This document shows, one piece after another, positions 50,604 through 61,483 of a stretch of DNA of 64,000 bases (its first letter is position 1; every line of letters starts with the position of its first letter). Where the stretch lies: the NCBI RefSeq assembly GCF_016907545.1, contig NZ_JAFBCD010000001.1:62001-126000 (forward strand), in the 5' to 3' direction. A program made the translations under genes and the position numbers. Origin of the DNA: Paenarthrobacter ilicis (lineage in GTDB: Bacteria; Actinomycetota; Actinomycetes; Actinomycetales; Micrococcaceae). The notes under the pieces are model-generated. The model was given only the letters and a program-made list of their open reading frames with translations. It had not been told where the DNA came from and did not search any database.

Positions 50604-51263
50604 GTGAGCAGTGAAACCGATAAGTCCATAGCAGTGGCCACTGAAGCAGCATCTTTAGACGAGGAGCTTGTCCGCTCCGGTCGCGACGCCGATGCCACCC
50701 GCCGCGCGCTGGTGCGGGCCGCCCGACGCCGGTTCGCCACCGAAGGCTATCGCGCCACCACTGTCCGCCATATAGCTGGTGACGTCGGTGTGAATGTCGC
50801 GTTGATCAGCCGCTATTTCGGATCCAAGGAAGGGCTTTTTGAAGCCTGCATGAACCGCACCTTTGACGAGTTGGATCCGCGGACCCGGCCCGCCGGCGTC
50901 GACGACGTCATTGCCCGGCTCCTCACCCATGTGGTGGAAGCGCCGAATCCCGACGATCCGCTGCAGCTCCTGCTCCTGCTGCGCTCGTCCGGTGACGAGA
51001 ATGCGGACAGGATCCGGCGCAGGACGTTGGAGGCTTATACGGAAAAGCTCGCAGAGGCCGCAGGGTGGAGGCTGGATGATCCGGCCTCGCAGCCGCTGTT
51101 GCTCAGGGCACAGATAGCAATCGCCACCATGTTGGGACTCGTCATGCTGCGGACTTCCACGGAAGTGCAGCCACTTTCAACGGCGTCCCGTGAGCAGCTC
51201 ACCGAGCCGATGGAACAACTCCTCCGCGCACTCCTGGACAGCCCGGCAAGCCCCGACCGGTAG
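50604..51263 (+). CDS. TetR-family transcriptional regulator of the efflux pump
   Basis: A 219-residue repressor. The HTH is at about residues 30-80 (DATRRALVRAARRRFATEGYRATTVRHIAGDVGVNVALISRYFGSKEGLFEACM). The rest is a helical ligand domain of the TetR_C type. It is divergent from the DHA2 pump; operators in the gap fit autoregulation. Inducer unknown. Confidence 0.9.
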   Translation: MSSETDKSIAVATEAASLDEELVRSGRDADATRRALVRAARRRFATEGYRATTVRHIAGDVGVNVALISRYFGSKEGLFEACMNRTFDELDPRTRPAGVDDVIARLLTHVVEAPNPDDPLQLLLLLRSSGDENADRIRRRTLEAYTEKLAEAAGWRLDDPASQPLLLRAQIAIATMLGLVMLRTSTEVQPLSTASREQLTEPMEQLLRALLDSPASPDR

Positions 51264-51295
51264 GCCCCCTCGAACGCTCTGTGAGAGAGGGGCGG

Positions 51296-52969
51296 TCAGG
51301 CGATGACGCCGTCCACCAATGCCTTGGCTTCCTGCTGCACCTGCGCCAGGTGGTCGGCACCCTTGAAGGACTCCGCGTAAATCTTGTAGACGTCCTCCGT
51401 GCCTGACGGGCGGGCGGCGAACCAGGCGTTCTCGGTGACAACCTTCAGGCCGCCAATGGATGCACCGTTGCCGGGTGCTTCCGTGAGCTTGGCGGTGATC
51501 TCCTCGCCTGCAAGGGATGTGGCCGTGACGTCGGCAGCGGAGAGCTTGCCCAGCTTGGACTTCTGGTCACGGGTGGCGGCGGCATCGATGCGGGCGTAAA
51601 CGGGTGCACCGAACTGGTCGGTGAGGCCCTTGTACAGCTGCGAAGGCGAAGACCCGGTTACGGCGGTGATCTCAGACGCGAGCAGGGCCAGCAGGATGCC
51701 GTCCTTGTCCGTGGTCCACACGGAACCGTCCAGCTTGTTGAATGATGCGCCGGCAGACTCTTCGCCGCCGAAGGCGCCTTCCCCGGACAACAGCCCCGGA
51801 ACGAACCACTTGAAGCCCACGGGGACCTCCACCAGCTTCCGGCCCAATCCGGCGGCAACGCGGTCGATGATTGAGGAAGAAACAAGCGTCTTGCCCACCA
51901 CGGACTCCGGGTTCCAGCCGCTGCGGTTCCGGTACAGGTAGTCGATGGCGACGGCGAGGTAATGGTTGGGATTCATGAGGCCACCCACCCCATCAACCAA
52001 AGGTGTGACAATGCCGTGGCGATCGGCGTCGGCGTCGTTACCGGTGGCGATGTCATAAGCGGTGGTGCCGTCGGCGCCAACGGACATGCGCTTGATGAGG
52101 GACGCCATGGCGGAAGGGGAGGAGCAATCCATGCGGATCTTCTCGTCCCAGTCCAGGGTCATGAAGGCCCACTGCGGGTCCACGGTGGGGTTGACCACGG
52201 TGAGGTCCAACTGGTGGCGCTCGCCGATCTCGCCCCAGTAATCAACGGAGGCTCCGCCCATGGGGTCTGCGCCGATGCGGACTCCAGCGTTGCGGATCGC
52301 CTCAAGGTTCAGCACGGAAGGAAGATCATCCACGTAGCTGCTGAGGAAATCGAACTTCCCCGTGGTGTCCGCAACTAGGGCATCGTTCAGGGGCATGCGC
52401 TTGACTCCGCGGAGCCCGTTCTCCAGGAGCTGGTTTGCACGGTCCGCAATCCAGCCTGTGGCGTCAGTGTCTGCGGGACCACCGTGGGGAGGGTTGTACT
52501 TGAAGCCGCCGTCTGCCGGCGGGTTGTGGCTGGGGGTGACCACGATTCCGTCCGCCTGGGGTGAGCCAGGGGCGGCCTCGCGGTTGTACTTGAGGATTGC
52601 GTGGCTCAGCGCCGGGGTGGGCGTGTAGGCGTGGCGGGCGTCCACCAGCACTGTGACGCCGTTGGCCGCCAGGACTTCCAGCGCGGAGTTCTGTGCGGGC
52701 TCGCTGAGGGCGTGCGTATCCCGGCCGATGAAGAGGGGGCCGGTGATGCCCTGGCGGCCGCGGTATTCCACGATCGCCTGGGTGATTGCCAGGATATGGG
52801 GTTCGTTGAAGGATGCCTTCAGGCTGGAACCACGGTGTCCGGACGTTCCAAAGGCCACGCGCTGCGCGGGGTCGCCCAAGTCCGGGGTGACGTCAAAGTA
52901 CGCGTCCAGCAAAGCTGTGATGTCTACAAGGTCCTGGGGAAGGGCAACTGTGCCCGCTCGGCTAGCCAT
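51296..52969 (-). CDS. pgm: Phosphoglucomutase (alpha-D-glucose-phosphate specific)
   Basis: Interconverts glucose-1-phosphate and glucose-6-phosphate. The 557 residues show [23 protein letters not shown], the phosphoserine loop [24 protein letters not shown], the metal loop [14 protein letters not shown], sugar loop [15 protein letters not shown] and C-terminal phosphate loop [16 protein letters not shown]. The length fits the bacterial Pgm group. Start taken at the ATG at 52969 (MASRAGTV); CATGCT stands seven bases before it, so the mRNA may be leaderless, and upstream frames look non-coding. Confidence 0.95.
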   Translation of the reverse strand: MASRAGTVALPQDLVDITALLDAYFDVTPDLGDPAQRVAFGTSGHRGSSLKASFNEPHILAITQAIVEYRGRQGITGPLFIGRDTHALSEPAQNSALEVLAANGVTVLVDARHAYTPTPALSHAILKYNREAAPGSPQADGIVVTPSHNPPADGGFKYNPPHGGPADTDATGWIADRANQLLENGLRGVKRMPLNDALVADTTGKFDFLSSYVDDLPSVLNLEAIRNAGVRIGADPMGGASVDYWGEIGERHQLDLTVVNPTVDPQWAFMTLDWDEKIRMDCSSPSAMASLIKRMSVGADGTTAYDIATGNDADADRHGIVTPLVDGVGGLMNPNHYLAVAIDYLYRNRSGWNPESVVGKTLVSSSIIDRVAAGLGRKLVEVPVGFKWFVPGLLSGEGAFGGEESAGASFNKLDGSVWTTDKDGILLALLASEITAVTGSSPSQLYKGLTDQFGAPVYARIDAAATRDQKSKLGKLSAADVTATSLAGEEITAKLTEAPGNGASIGGLKVVTENAWFAARPSGTEDVYKIYAESFKGADHLAQVQQEAKALVDGVIA

Positions 52970-52976
52970 GGGGTCC

Positions 52977-52982
52977 AGCATG
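52977..52982 (-). promoter_or_regulatory. -10-like box CATGCT upstream of pgm
   Basis: CATGCT on the minus strand, seven bases before the pgm ATG. Confidence 0.38.
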
Positions 52983-53009
52983 CCAGACCCAGCGGCCTGC
53001 CGACAGGAA

Positions 53010-53050
53010 GTGTCCGGCATCCGGCCTACGTGACGCCGAATGCTGGACAC
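53010..53050 (-). terminator. Weak hairpin after the SDR gene
   Basis: GTGTCCGGCAT / ATGCTGGACAC, 11 pairs with one G-T, long loop, no T-run. Lies between the SDR stop and pgm. Confidence 0.35.
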
Positions 53051-53072
53051 CACCTGCGTGGTACAAGCGGAC

Positions 53073-53828
53073 CTAGACGGCCGTGTAGCCGCCATCCACC
53101 AGAACGTAGGAGCCCGTCATGAAGCTGGCCTTGTCCGAGAGGAGGAAGGTGGTGACGCCCGCAATCTCGTCCGGCTGGCCAAGGCGTCCCAGTGAATGCT
53201 TGGCCTCAAGTCCGTTAATGACTTCCTTGGGTGCTGCGGCAAGGAGTGGCGTCTCAATGTAGCCGGGGCCGATGGCGTTAACGCGGAGGCCCTGGGCGCC
53301 GTACTCGGCTGCTGCATTCTTTGTCATGCCCACCACGCCGTGCTTGGCCGCGGTGTAAGCGGCATTGCCCGGCGCTGCGACGGTTCCGTGAATGGATGCC
53401 ATGTTGACGATGGCGCCCTCGGAAGCGCCGGATTTAAGGATCGCCGGGATCTGGTACCGCATGCCGTAAAGGACGCCGCTGAGGTTGATGGCGATCACGC
53501 GGTCCCAGTCCTCGATGTCGATTTCCCCCACGGGAGCGCTGGCTCCGCCAATGCCGGCGTTGTTCACTGCGTAGTTGAGTCCGCCGTAGGTCTCCACGGC
53601 AAAGTCGACGGCTTTTTTGCTGTCCTCGGCCACCGCGGTGTTGCCCTGGAACGGTACTGCAGTGCCGCCGTCGGACGTTATCTGGTCAGCAACGCGTGTG
53701 GCGGCGTCAAGGTTGACGTCCACAACCACCACTTTGACGCCGTTCTTGGCGAGGTCCTTGCTGATCGCCTCGCCGAGTCCGGACCCGCCGCCGGTGACAA
53801 TTGCTGACTTGCCGTCGAAGTTACCCAT
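53073..53828 (-). CDS. SDR-family oxidoreductase
   Basis: Classical short-chain dehydrogenase of 251 residues. Cofactor motif [19 protein letters not shown] at about residues 89-95, and the catalytic YTAAKHG pair (Tyr-x3-Lys) with a Ser in NMASIHG. AGGAGGAATC precedes the ATG. Similar to 3-oxoacyl-ACP reductase or 3-hydroxybutyrate/acetoin-type enzymes; substrate cannot be assigned. Confidence 0.9.
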   Translation of the reverse strand: MGNFDGKSAIVTGGGSGLGEAISKDLAKNGVKVVVVDVNLDAATRVADQITSDGGTAVPFQGNTAVAEDSKKAVDFAVETYGGLNYAVNNAGIGGASAPVGEIDIEDWDRVIAINLSGVLYGMRYQIPAILKSGASEGAIVNMASIHGTVAAPGNAAYTAAKHGVVGMTKNAAAEYGAQGLRVNAIGPGYIETPLLAAAPKEVINGLEAKHSLGRLGQPDEIAGVTTFLLSDKASFMTGSYVLVDGGYTAV

Positions 53829-54036
53829 GATTCCTCCTCTTGCAGGACCGGAATCCCGCAGATTTTCCGTTGAGCGCTGCTTACGTCGCTATTAAGGACA
53901 ACGGCCGGGAGAGCTGGGATATTCCATGCATATGCATGAATCTTGCCGAAGTGCGTCGTCACCGCACGCGGCTACCTTATGCGGTGCCCCGTACGGCGGT
54001 AATGTTGGTGCAAAGACCACTTTCAGGGGGATTCCT

Positions 54037-54663
54037 ATGTCAGACCAGCAATCCGGTTCCAACCAGGACACGCCGTCCGGCTACGAGCCGCCGCAGTACG
54101 TTCCGCCGGCGCAGTTCAGTGCGCCCGAATCAAACGTCCCAACCCCCGGCCCGGATCACAACGCCGCGGGCCACAGCGGGTCCGTTCCGCCGCCGCCGTC
54201 GTTCGACCAAAGCCAGCAGTACGATCAGGGCGCCAACGCCACGCAGCCCATTCCGCCGTACGAGCAGACCTCCTACACGCCCGGCGACTACAGCCAGCAG
54301 CCGCCGTCACCCTACGGCCAGCCGCCCAGCCCGTACCAGCAGCAGGCATTCGGCCAGCAACCCTACGGCCAGCCCAACCCCTACGGCCAGCCCGCGTACT
54401 ACGCAATGCAGGCGGAGCCGAAGGGCCTGAGCATTGCCAGCATGTGCTGTGGCATCGCGATTTTTGTGGGCTTCGGATTCTTCATCCTCCCGCAGATTGC
54501 CGCAGTGATCCTGGGTCACCTGGGCCTGAAGCGCGAGCCTGCCGGCAAGGGAATGGCGATCGCCGGACTGGTGATGGGTTACATCGGCGTGGCACTCACG
54601 GTGATCTTCGGCATCATCTTCTTCATGGCGATCGGCGCCTCCACCAGCCGGTACAACTACTGA
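54037..54663 (+). CDS. DUF4190 membrane protein with Pro/Gln/Tyr-rich N-terminus
   Basis: A 208-residue protein. Residues 1-125 are a low-complexity cytosolic region rich in Pro, Gln, Tyr and Ser with repeated PYGQP-like units (SPYGQPPSPYQQQAFGQQPYGQPNPYGQPAYY). The C-terminal 80 residues hold two membrane helices: ASMCCGIAIFVGFGFFILPQIAAVILGHLGL and AIAGLVMGYIGVALTVIFGIIFFMAI, the DUF4190 pattern. CAGGGGG precedes the ATG at 54037. Function unknown; common in actinobacteria. Confidence 0.87.
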   Translation: MSDQQSGSNQDTPSGYEPPQYVPPAQFSAPESNVPTPGPDHNAAGHSGSVPPPPSFDQSQQYDQGANATQPIPPYEQTSYTPGDYSQQPPSPYGQPPSPYQQQAFGQQPYGQPNPYGQPAYYAMQAEPKGLSIASMCCGIAIFVGFGFFILPQIAAVILGHLGLKREPAGKGMAIAGLVMGYIGVALTVIFGIIFFMAIGASTSRYNY

Positions 54664-54685
54664 TCCTCCCGCTTTAAAAGCGAAC

Positions 54686-54738
54686 GACGGCGGCCCTTGC
54701 CCCGGGTGGGAAAACCACCTGGAGCAAGGGCCGCCGTC
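54686..54738. terminator. Bidirectional terminator between DUF4190 and POT genes
   Basis: Perfect 15-bp stem GACGGCGGCCCTTGC / GCAAGGGCCGCCGTC, whose interior can also pair (CCAGGTGG-like). The flanks TTAAAAG and CTTGGTT supply short A/T tracts on both sides. Confidence 0.82.
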
Positions 54739-54750
54739 TTGGTTAAGGAT

Positions 54751-56220
<1,470 letters not shown>

Positions 56221-56304
56221 TTTCTCAATGCTGGCACTGACGGCGGACATTGTCACATCGATAAATGCTTCAGGCAACCACTTCCCATATGTCAGACGCA
56301 CCGG

Positions 56305-57756
56305 TTAGTCGCCGGCAGCGGCCTCCAGGACGGCGGCTACCTGAAGAAGCCGCAGCTCAGAGCCCATTGCCCCGATCAGCTGGATCCCCATGGGCAATCC
56401 GGCTGCTGTCCGGTGAACGGGAACGCTGATGGCCGGCAGCCCGCACACGTTCACCATGGAGCTCCACGGGGCATACTGACACTGCCTCTTGTAGTCCTCA
56501 TCCGCGTCCCCGGACCACTCACTGGGCCACGGCTCACTGCTGTGCCCGCCACCGGTGAACCATCCGATGGGCCGCGGCGTCTGCGCAAGGGTGGGCATCA
56601 TGATCAGGTCCCACTCCGAGTACTGTGTGACAGTTTGATGCTCAAAGGTCCGGAGGAAGCTCAGTGCCTCGTTCACCTTGGCAGCACTGCGCTGCTGCGC
56701 CCGGCGCCTGAACGTCCGGGTGAGGGGAGTCAGCAAGGCCTCGCGCGCGGGTGCTATCCGGGCACTTCCGACGCCGGCAGTCCAGGCAGTGGTGAACGCT
56801 GCGGGATAGCGGTTGTCATAGCGGATGGGGGCCTCGCCCACGCGGTGGCCGGCCTGCTCCAGACCCTCAGTTGCCTTGGCCAGAGCCTCCATGGCCTCCG
56901 GCTCCACAGCGAAGGGATAGATGCCGGCCCACGGGCTGTCCAGGCTCACGCCGATCTTCAGCGGATCAGGTGCTTGGCCCACGGCGGCGAGGTAACCGCC
57001 GTCGGGCTTGCTTGCAGCCGGTACCAAGGCGTCCAGAAGCAACGCAGCATCCGCGGCATTCCGGGCCAAAGGCCCTGCGACCACCAGCTTCGCGGCATCT
57101 CCGGTGCCACTTCCGGAGGGTACCAATCCCCGTCCGGGTTTGAGGCCCACCAACCCGCAGGCGCCGGCGGGTATGCGGATGGAGCCGCCCCCATCCGTCC
57201 CTGGAGCGAAGGGGATCAATCCGGCCGCCACGGCAGCTGCGCTTCCGCCCGACGAGCCGCCTGAGCTTCGGCCCAGGGAATGCGGATTGCGCGACGGCGG
57301 TGCCACGCGGTTTTCGCTGTACGCGGTCAGCCCGAACTCCGGGACCTGGGTTTTGCCCAGTGAAATGACTCCCTGGCCCTTGAGCTGCGCGGCCAACGCC
57401 CCGTCCTGGGCGGCCGGTTTGTGATCCAGGGCAGCGCTTCCATGGGTGGTGGGGACGCCGGCCACATCCGTGAGGTCCTTGAAGGCAGACGGCATGCCGT
57501 GCAGCAAAGGAAGGTCTGCGGTGCGGTGCTCACGTTTATGTCGTGCGTAGAGTTGATCGGCCCGGTGTGCATCGGTCAATGCTTGCTCTGCCGTGACGGT
57601 GACAAAGGCGCCCAGGTGCTTGTTCTGATCCTGGATCACCTCCAGGAAGTGCGCGGTTGCTTCACGGGCAGACACCGTTCCGGATGCCAGGGCGTTGCGC
57701 AATCCGGTGGCCGTCAGGTGCGCCGGGTCCTGGGAACTACTGTGCGGATCAGCCAA
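56305..57756 (-). CDS. Amidase signature family protein
   Basis: Ser-Ser-Lys amidase of 483 residues. Lys is in GMPSAFKDLTDVAG, the Gly/Ser-rich signature in GRSSGGSSGGSAAAVAAGLIPFAPGTDGGGSIRIPAGACGLVGLKPG supplies both serines. It acts on an amide such as an amino-acid amide; substrate not defined. It starts at a TTG (57756) that overlaps the end of the peptidase S51 gene by 8 bases, indicating coupled translation; upstream frames lie inside that gene. Confidence 0.9.
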   Translation of the reverse strand: MADPHSSSQDPAHLTATGLRNALASGTVSAREATAHFLEVIQDQNKHLGAFVTVTAEQALTDAHRADQLYARHKREHRTADLPLLHGMPSAFKDLTDVAGVPTTHGSAALDHKPAAQDGALAAQLKGQGVISLGKTQVPEFGLTAYSENRVAPPSRNPHSLGRSSGGSSGGSAAAVAAGLIPFAPGTDGGGSIRIPAGACGLVGLKPGRGLVPSGSGTGDAAKLVVAGPLARNAADAALLLDALVPAASKPDGGYLAAVGQAPDPLKIGVSLDSPWAGIYPFAVEPEAMEALAKATEGLEQAGHRVGEAPIRYDNRYPAAFTTAWTAGVGSARIAPAREALLTPLTRTFRRRAQQRSAAKVNEALSFLRTFEHQTVTQYSEWDLIMMPTLAQTPRPIGWFTGGGHSSEPWPSEWSGDADEDYKRQCQYAPWSSMVNVCGLPAISVPVHRTAAGLPMGIQLIGAMGSELRLLQVAAVLEAAAGD

Positions 57757-58492
57757 GGAAACGCGGCTCCAACCGTTCCTCCACAGCCACGGCGTCGACG
57801 CCCTCACCGGCGCCGGCGGTGACCCGGTAGGCGGCCTTGTTCCGGACCTCGGACACCACCTCCACCAGTTGCGTTCCCCGGTAAACCAGCCCCACGCCGT
57901 CGTCCGTGCAGTGCGTTTCCCCCAAGGTGCCGTCGGCCACCAGCTGATGGATGGCGGGTGCCCGGCGGGCCTCGGAATCGTAGTGGACGCCGCTGGCGTA
58001 CGGCAGGAAGGCGAGCGAGTTGGTGACCGGCTGCAGTTCAGGTCCGAAGGAATCCGTGACCCCACCTTGGTACCAACAGATGGATCCGGCCGAGACACCG
58101 GCAAGCACCACCCCTGCCTCCCAGGCTTTGCGGAGCACGGAATCCAGGCCATGGGCCCGCCAGACGGCAAGCAGGTTAACCACCGAGCCGCCGTTGACCC
58201 ACACCACGTCCTGCTCCAGAAGGTGCGCTTCAGGGTCCGCGATGTTGGGCATGGTGAAGAGGTTCAAATGGGTGAGATCGAACTGTGCCACTTTGGCGGC
58301 CTGATCGATCTCAGCTGCCCACCAGCGCTGGTCACCGGATGCCGTGCCAATGTTCGTGACCCGGGGAGTCCTGCCCGTGACGCCGGAAAGTTCCACCGCA
58401 TAATGCACCAGGTGGTTGAACTCGATCCGGGTCCGCTCGCCGGGTTTGAAGCCGCCGGACGTCGCCAGGATGGTGGGTTGCGGCGCGGGCAT
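57749..58492 (-). CDS. Peptidase E / peptidase S51 family protein
   Basis: A 247-residue class I GATase-like serine peptidase. It starts ILATSGGFKPGERTRIEFNHLVHYAVELSG, contains EQDVVWVNGGSVVNLLAVWRAHG and the nucleophile elbow LAGVSAGSICWYQGGVTDSFG with Ser in GVSAGS, as in Salmonella aspartyl dipeptidase PepE. The ATG at 58492 has GAGGAG upstream and is preferred over the longer frame. Together with the overlapping amidase and the POT transporter it suggests uptake and breakdown of small peptides. Confidence 0.9.
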   Translation of the reverse strand: MPAPQPTILATSGGFKPGERTRIEFNHLVHYAVELSGVTGRTPRVTNIGTASGDQRWWAAEIDQAAKVAQFDLTHLNLFTMPNIADPEAHLLEQDVVWVNGGSVVNLLAVWRAHGLDSVLRKAWEAGVVLAGVSAGSICWYQGGVTDSFGPELQPVTNSLAFLPYASGVHYDSEARRAPAIHQLVADGTLGETHCTDDGVGLVYRGTQLVEVVSEVRNKAAYRVTAGAGEGVDAVAVEERLEPRFLG

Positions 58493-58667
58493 ACAGCGCT
58501 CCTCAGGGCAGGTGGTGGGCAGGTGGTTCCGTCCCAGTCTTAACGCCAGGGCGCCCGTTAGCAACCACCTGCTGGTCCGCGCGTTTCGCCGCGGGTGTCC
58601 GCGTTTCTGCCCGGGCGTACTGGGACTAGGCTGGTTCCTGGAGCAAAATCCTAGGGAAGGAACAGCC

Positions 58668-58994
58668 ATGAGCGACTTCGAAACCGTACCTGTGGGCGAC
58701 ATTCCCGGCGAAGCAATCGTCCTGGATGTCCGCGAAGACTACGAGTGGGCTGCCGGGCACGCAGAAGGGGCGCGGCACATCCCCCTGGACCAGTTGCCTG
58801 CCCGTTTGGATGAACTGGACCCGGATGAGGATCTGTTTGTCATCTGCCGGACCGGTGGCCGCTCTTTCCGGGCCGTCCAGTGGCTGGTTGGCCAAGGCTA
58901 CTCCGCGGTGAACGTGGCGGGCGGGATGGATATGTGGTTCGAGGCAGGCAAGCCGATGGTTTCGGACAATGGGCTCAAGCCCGTTGTGCTCTGA
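58668..58994 (+). CDS. Rhodanese-like sulfurtransferase
   Basis: Single-domain rhodanese of 108 residues: AIVLDVREDYEWAAGHAEGARHIPLDQLPARLDEL and active-site loop FVICRTGGRSFRAVQWLVGQGYSAVNVAGGMDMWFEAG, with the Cys at about residue 64. GGGAAGGAAC precedes the ATG at 58668. The acceptor is unknown. Confidence 0.93.
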   Translation: MSDFETVPVGDIPGEAIVLDVREDYEWAAGHAEGARHIPLDQLPARLDELDPDEDLFVICRTGGRSFRAVQWLVGQGYSAVNVAGGMDMWFEAGKPMVSDNGLKPVVL

Positions 58995-59045
58995 TACCGG
59001 AATTTCCCACGCTCCACCGCGTATATAACCACAAAGGAATACTTG

Positions 59046-59978
59046 ATGTCCGCTGCAACGTACGCGTTCCTGGGTCCTGAAGGCACCTTTACTGAGGCGG
59101 CCCTGTTGCAAGTGCCGGATGCCGCCAAGGCCACACGGATTCCCTGCACCAACGTGAACACGGCGCTGGAGCGGGTGCGTTCCGGTCAGGCGGACGCGGC
59201 CATGGTGCCGATCGAGAACTCGGTGGAGGGTGGCGTAACGGCCACTTTGGACGCGATCGCGACGGGCCAGGAGCTCAGGATCATCCGTGAGGCCCTTGTT
59301 CCCATCACGTTCGTGCTGGTGGCGAGGCCCGGCGTCGGACTTTCCGATATCAAACGGGTGTCCACGCACGGCCACGCCTGGGCGCAGTGCAGGCAATGGA
59401 TGGACCAGCACCTTCCGGAGGCCGACTATGTGCCAGGGTCCTCCACCGCTGCCGCCGCGCTGGGGTTGCTGGAAGATGGCGGCCACTATGATGCTGCAAT
59501 CTGCGCTCCCTTGGTTGCGTCCCTGCATCCAGAGCTGTCCGTGCTGGGTGAAAACATCGGGGACAACCCGGACGCCGTCACCCGTTTCATCCTGGTGTCC
59601 CGGCCCGGAATCCTGCCGGAACCAACGGGCGCTGACAAGACGTCCGTGGTGGTTCCACTTCCGGAGGACCACCCCGGTGCGCTCATGGACATCCTGGACC
59701 AGTTCGCCTCCCGCGGGGTGAACCTCAGCCGCATCGAGTCCCGTCCCACGGGGCAGTATTTGGGGCACTACTTTTTCAGTATCGACGCCGATGGACACGC
59801 CCGGGATGCGCGGGTGGCGGATGCGCTGGCCGGCCTGCACCGGATCAGCCCCGCCACGCGGTTCCTGGGCTCATATGCGCGCGCTGACAAGCAGCCTGCG
59901 TCCATTGCCCCGCACACCTCCGATGCCGCTTTTGCGTCCGCGAGGGACTGGGTTGAATCGATACTGGAAACGCCGTAA
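59046..59978 (+). CDS. pheA: Prephenate dehydratase
   Basis: Converts prephenate to phenylpyruvate for phenylalanine synthesis. The 310 residues have AATYAFLGPEGTFTEAALLQVP, VPIENSVEGGVTATLDAIATG, and the catalytic-region NPDAVTRFILVSRPG; the C-terminal ACT domain (about 200-285) contains GALMDILDQFASRGVNLSRIESRPTGQYLGHYFFSIDADGH, with the ESRP phenylalanine-binding motif, so feedback inhibition is likely. AAAGGA precedes the ATG. It follows the rhodanese gene by 51 bases. Confidence 0.95.
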   Translation: MSAATYAFLGPEGTFTEAALLQVPDAAKATRIPCTNVNTALERVRSGQADAAMVPIENSVEGGVTATLDAIATGQELRIIREALVPITFVLVARPGVGLSDIKRVSTHGHAWAQCRQWMDQHLPEADYVPGSSTAAAALGLLEDGGHYDAAICAPLVASLHPELSVLGENIGDNPDAVTRFILVSRPGILPEPTGADKTSVVVPLPEDHPGALMDILDQFASRGVNLSRIESRPTGQYLGHYFFSIDADGHARDARVADALAGLHRISPATRFLGSYARADKQPASIAPHTSDAAFASARDWVESILETP

Positions 59979-60082
59979 ACCCTGCCTGCACACCGGAATC
60001 CCCGGCCTTTCGCCGTCCAGCAAGTGTGCGTATGCTTGCCTGATCCATCAACGATGGACCATTACCAACGAAGGGAACGGTC

Positions 60083-60313
60083 ATGACTGTCCACAGCGAC
60101 GACAAAGACGGCCAAGGCATGATCGTCAACCCCAAGCCCTCCAGCGGGAACAGTGAGGATTGGGACGGGGACGATGCAGACCGCGCCGATCGCCTGCGGT
60201 TTGAAGAGGAGCAGGCGTTGATCAAGGAGCAATCCGAGGACCGGGCGGCAGCCAAAGAAGCCATGGAAGAGGCCCAGAGGAACGCCCCCGAGCCGGACGC
60301 CGGATCGATCTAG
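60083..60313 (+). CDS. Small acidic hypothetical protein
   Basis: Not recognised. The 76-residue product is very acidic and helical (SEDWDGDDADRADRLRFEEEQALIKEQSEDRAAAKEAMEEAQRN). GAAGGGAAC precedes the ATG, so it is probably expressed. Its last four bases overlap the end of the convergent kinase gene. Confidence 0.68.
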   Translation: MTVHSDDKDGQGMIVNPKPSSGNSEDWDGDDADRADRLRFEEEQALIKEQSEDRAAAKEAMEEAQRNAPEPDAGSI

Positions 60314-61371
60314 GCTGATGCCACCTTGGGGACCCGGACCAACAGTGATCCGGGTTCTACCTGGACGGTGACCTTGGTGGCTTCGCCCGAAGGGTCGCCG
60401 TCCAGTTGCGTTGCCATGGGTTCCTGGCTGCGGATGGTCACCTTGCCGGAGCGGTAGAAGCTCATCATGGGCAGGTTGTGTTTGTGCTTGAAGAGAATCT
60501 TTGTGTACATGGCGATCCAGCCGAACGCGCTGCGCGGGCTCATCACCACAATGTCCAGCATGCCGTCATCCACCATGGCCTGCGGGATGAAATCTATGCC
60601 GCCGGGAATCAGGCCGCAGTTGGCGAACAGCACGCTGCGTATTTTGCGGCTCTGTTCAGGCTCGTCGTCCAATGTGATGCTGACGCGCTTCCTGCGCCCC
60701 GGTAGGTGCCGGACCCCCGCTTCGGTGTAAGCCAGCCACCCGACGCTCTTTTTGAGGTCTTCCTTGGTATCTCCCATGACCTCGGCATCCAGGCCCATTC
60801 CTGCGATCACCAGGAACGTATGGGCGGATGATTCCCCGGTGATGCTGTTGGAGATGGTCATGGTGGCGGTATCGATGAACCGCTGATGGCCGAAGAGTGC
60901 GTTCTGGATGCAGTCATCCATGCTGGTCACATCCAGGTCCACATTCCGTGCCAACAGGTTTCCGGTACCCAGGGGAATCAGGCCCAGAGCCACGTTCTTG
61001 TGCGCCAGGCATTCAGCCACCACGCGGACCGTGCCGTCACCACCGCATGCCAGCACCACTTCGGCCCCGTGTGCCAGGGCTTGCCGGGTCTGCCCGTAAC
61101 CGGGATCCTCCACGGTGGTTTCGTAGAACCGGGGCGCGTCCCAGCCGGCCAGTTCGCAGGCCTCCATGATGCCTTTGCGGGCGACGTCCGAGTTGACTTT
61201 CACGGGGTTCAGGATCACGGCAACCTTTTGGCTGCCGGGCCCGGGCTTGTGGGCGTCCTCCCGGACTGCGCTCCTGATGTGCCGTGCCCTCAATCGGCGC
61301 ACACCCCACCAACTGGAGACGGCAAACGCCACGCCCCCAGCCAGAATCACGTACAGGATCCAGTCGCTCAT
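60310..61371 (-). CDS. Diacylglycerol kinase-family lipid kinase
   Basis: A 353-residue protein with an N-terminal membrane helix ([22 protein letters not shown]) and a DAGK catalytic domain: [52 protein letters not shown] (GGDGT nucleotide motif), and the C-terminal LCB5-like half with [17 protein letters not shown]. Likely phosphorylates diacylglycerol or a related lipid at the membrane. GGAG lies before the ATG. Confidence 0.9.
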   Translation of the reverse strand: MSDWILYVILAGGVAFAVSSWWGVRRLRARHIRSAVREDAHKPGPGSQKVAVILNPVKVNSDVARKGIMEACELAGWDAPRFYETTVEDPGYGQTRQALAHGAEVVLACGGDGTVRVVAECLAHKNVALGLIPLGTGNLLARNVDLDVTSMDDCIQNALFGHQRFIDTATMTISNSITGESSAHTFLVIAGMGLDAEVMGDTKEDLKKSVGWLAYTEAGVRHLPGRRKRVSITLDDEPEQSRKIRSVLFANCGLIPGGIDFIPQAMVDDGMLDIVVMSPRSAFGWIAMYTKILFKHKHNLPMMSFYRSGKVTIRSQEPMATQLDGDPSGEATKVTVQVEPGSLLVRVPKVASA

Positions 61372-61471
61372 GGTGCTCCAACACTATCCTCCCGGACCAT
61401 GCCGCTTGGACGGGCCGGCACCCCGGTGGCTCCTTAGGCCGGTCAGCACCGGAAATCCGCGGCTGATTCGA

Positions 61472-61477
61472 TACTCT
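61472..61477 (+). promoter_or_regulatory. -10 box TACTCT, leaderless serS start
   Basis: TACTCT followed by six bases and the GTG at 61484; no ribosome site. GTG gives the correct SerRS N-terminus ([12 protein letters not shown]). Confidence 0.65.
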
Positions 61478-61483
61478 TGTGTG

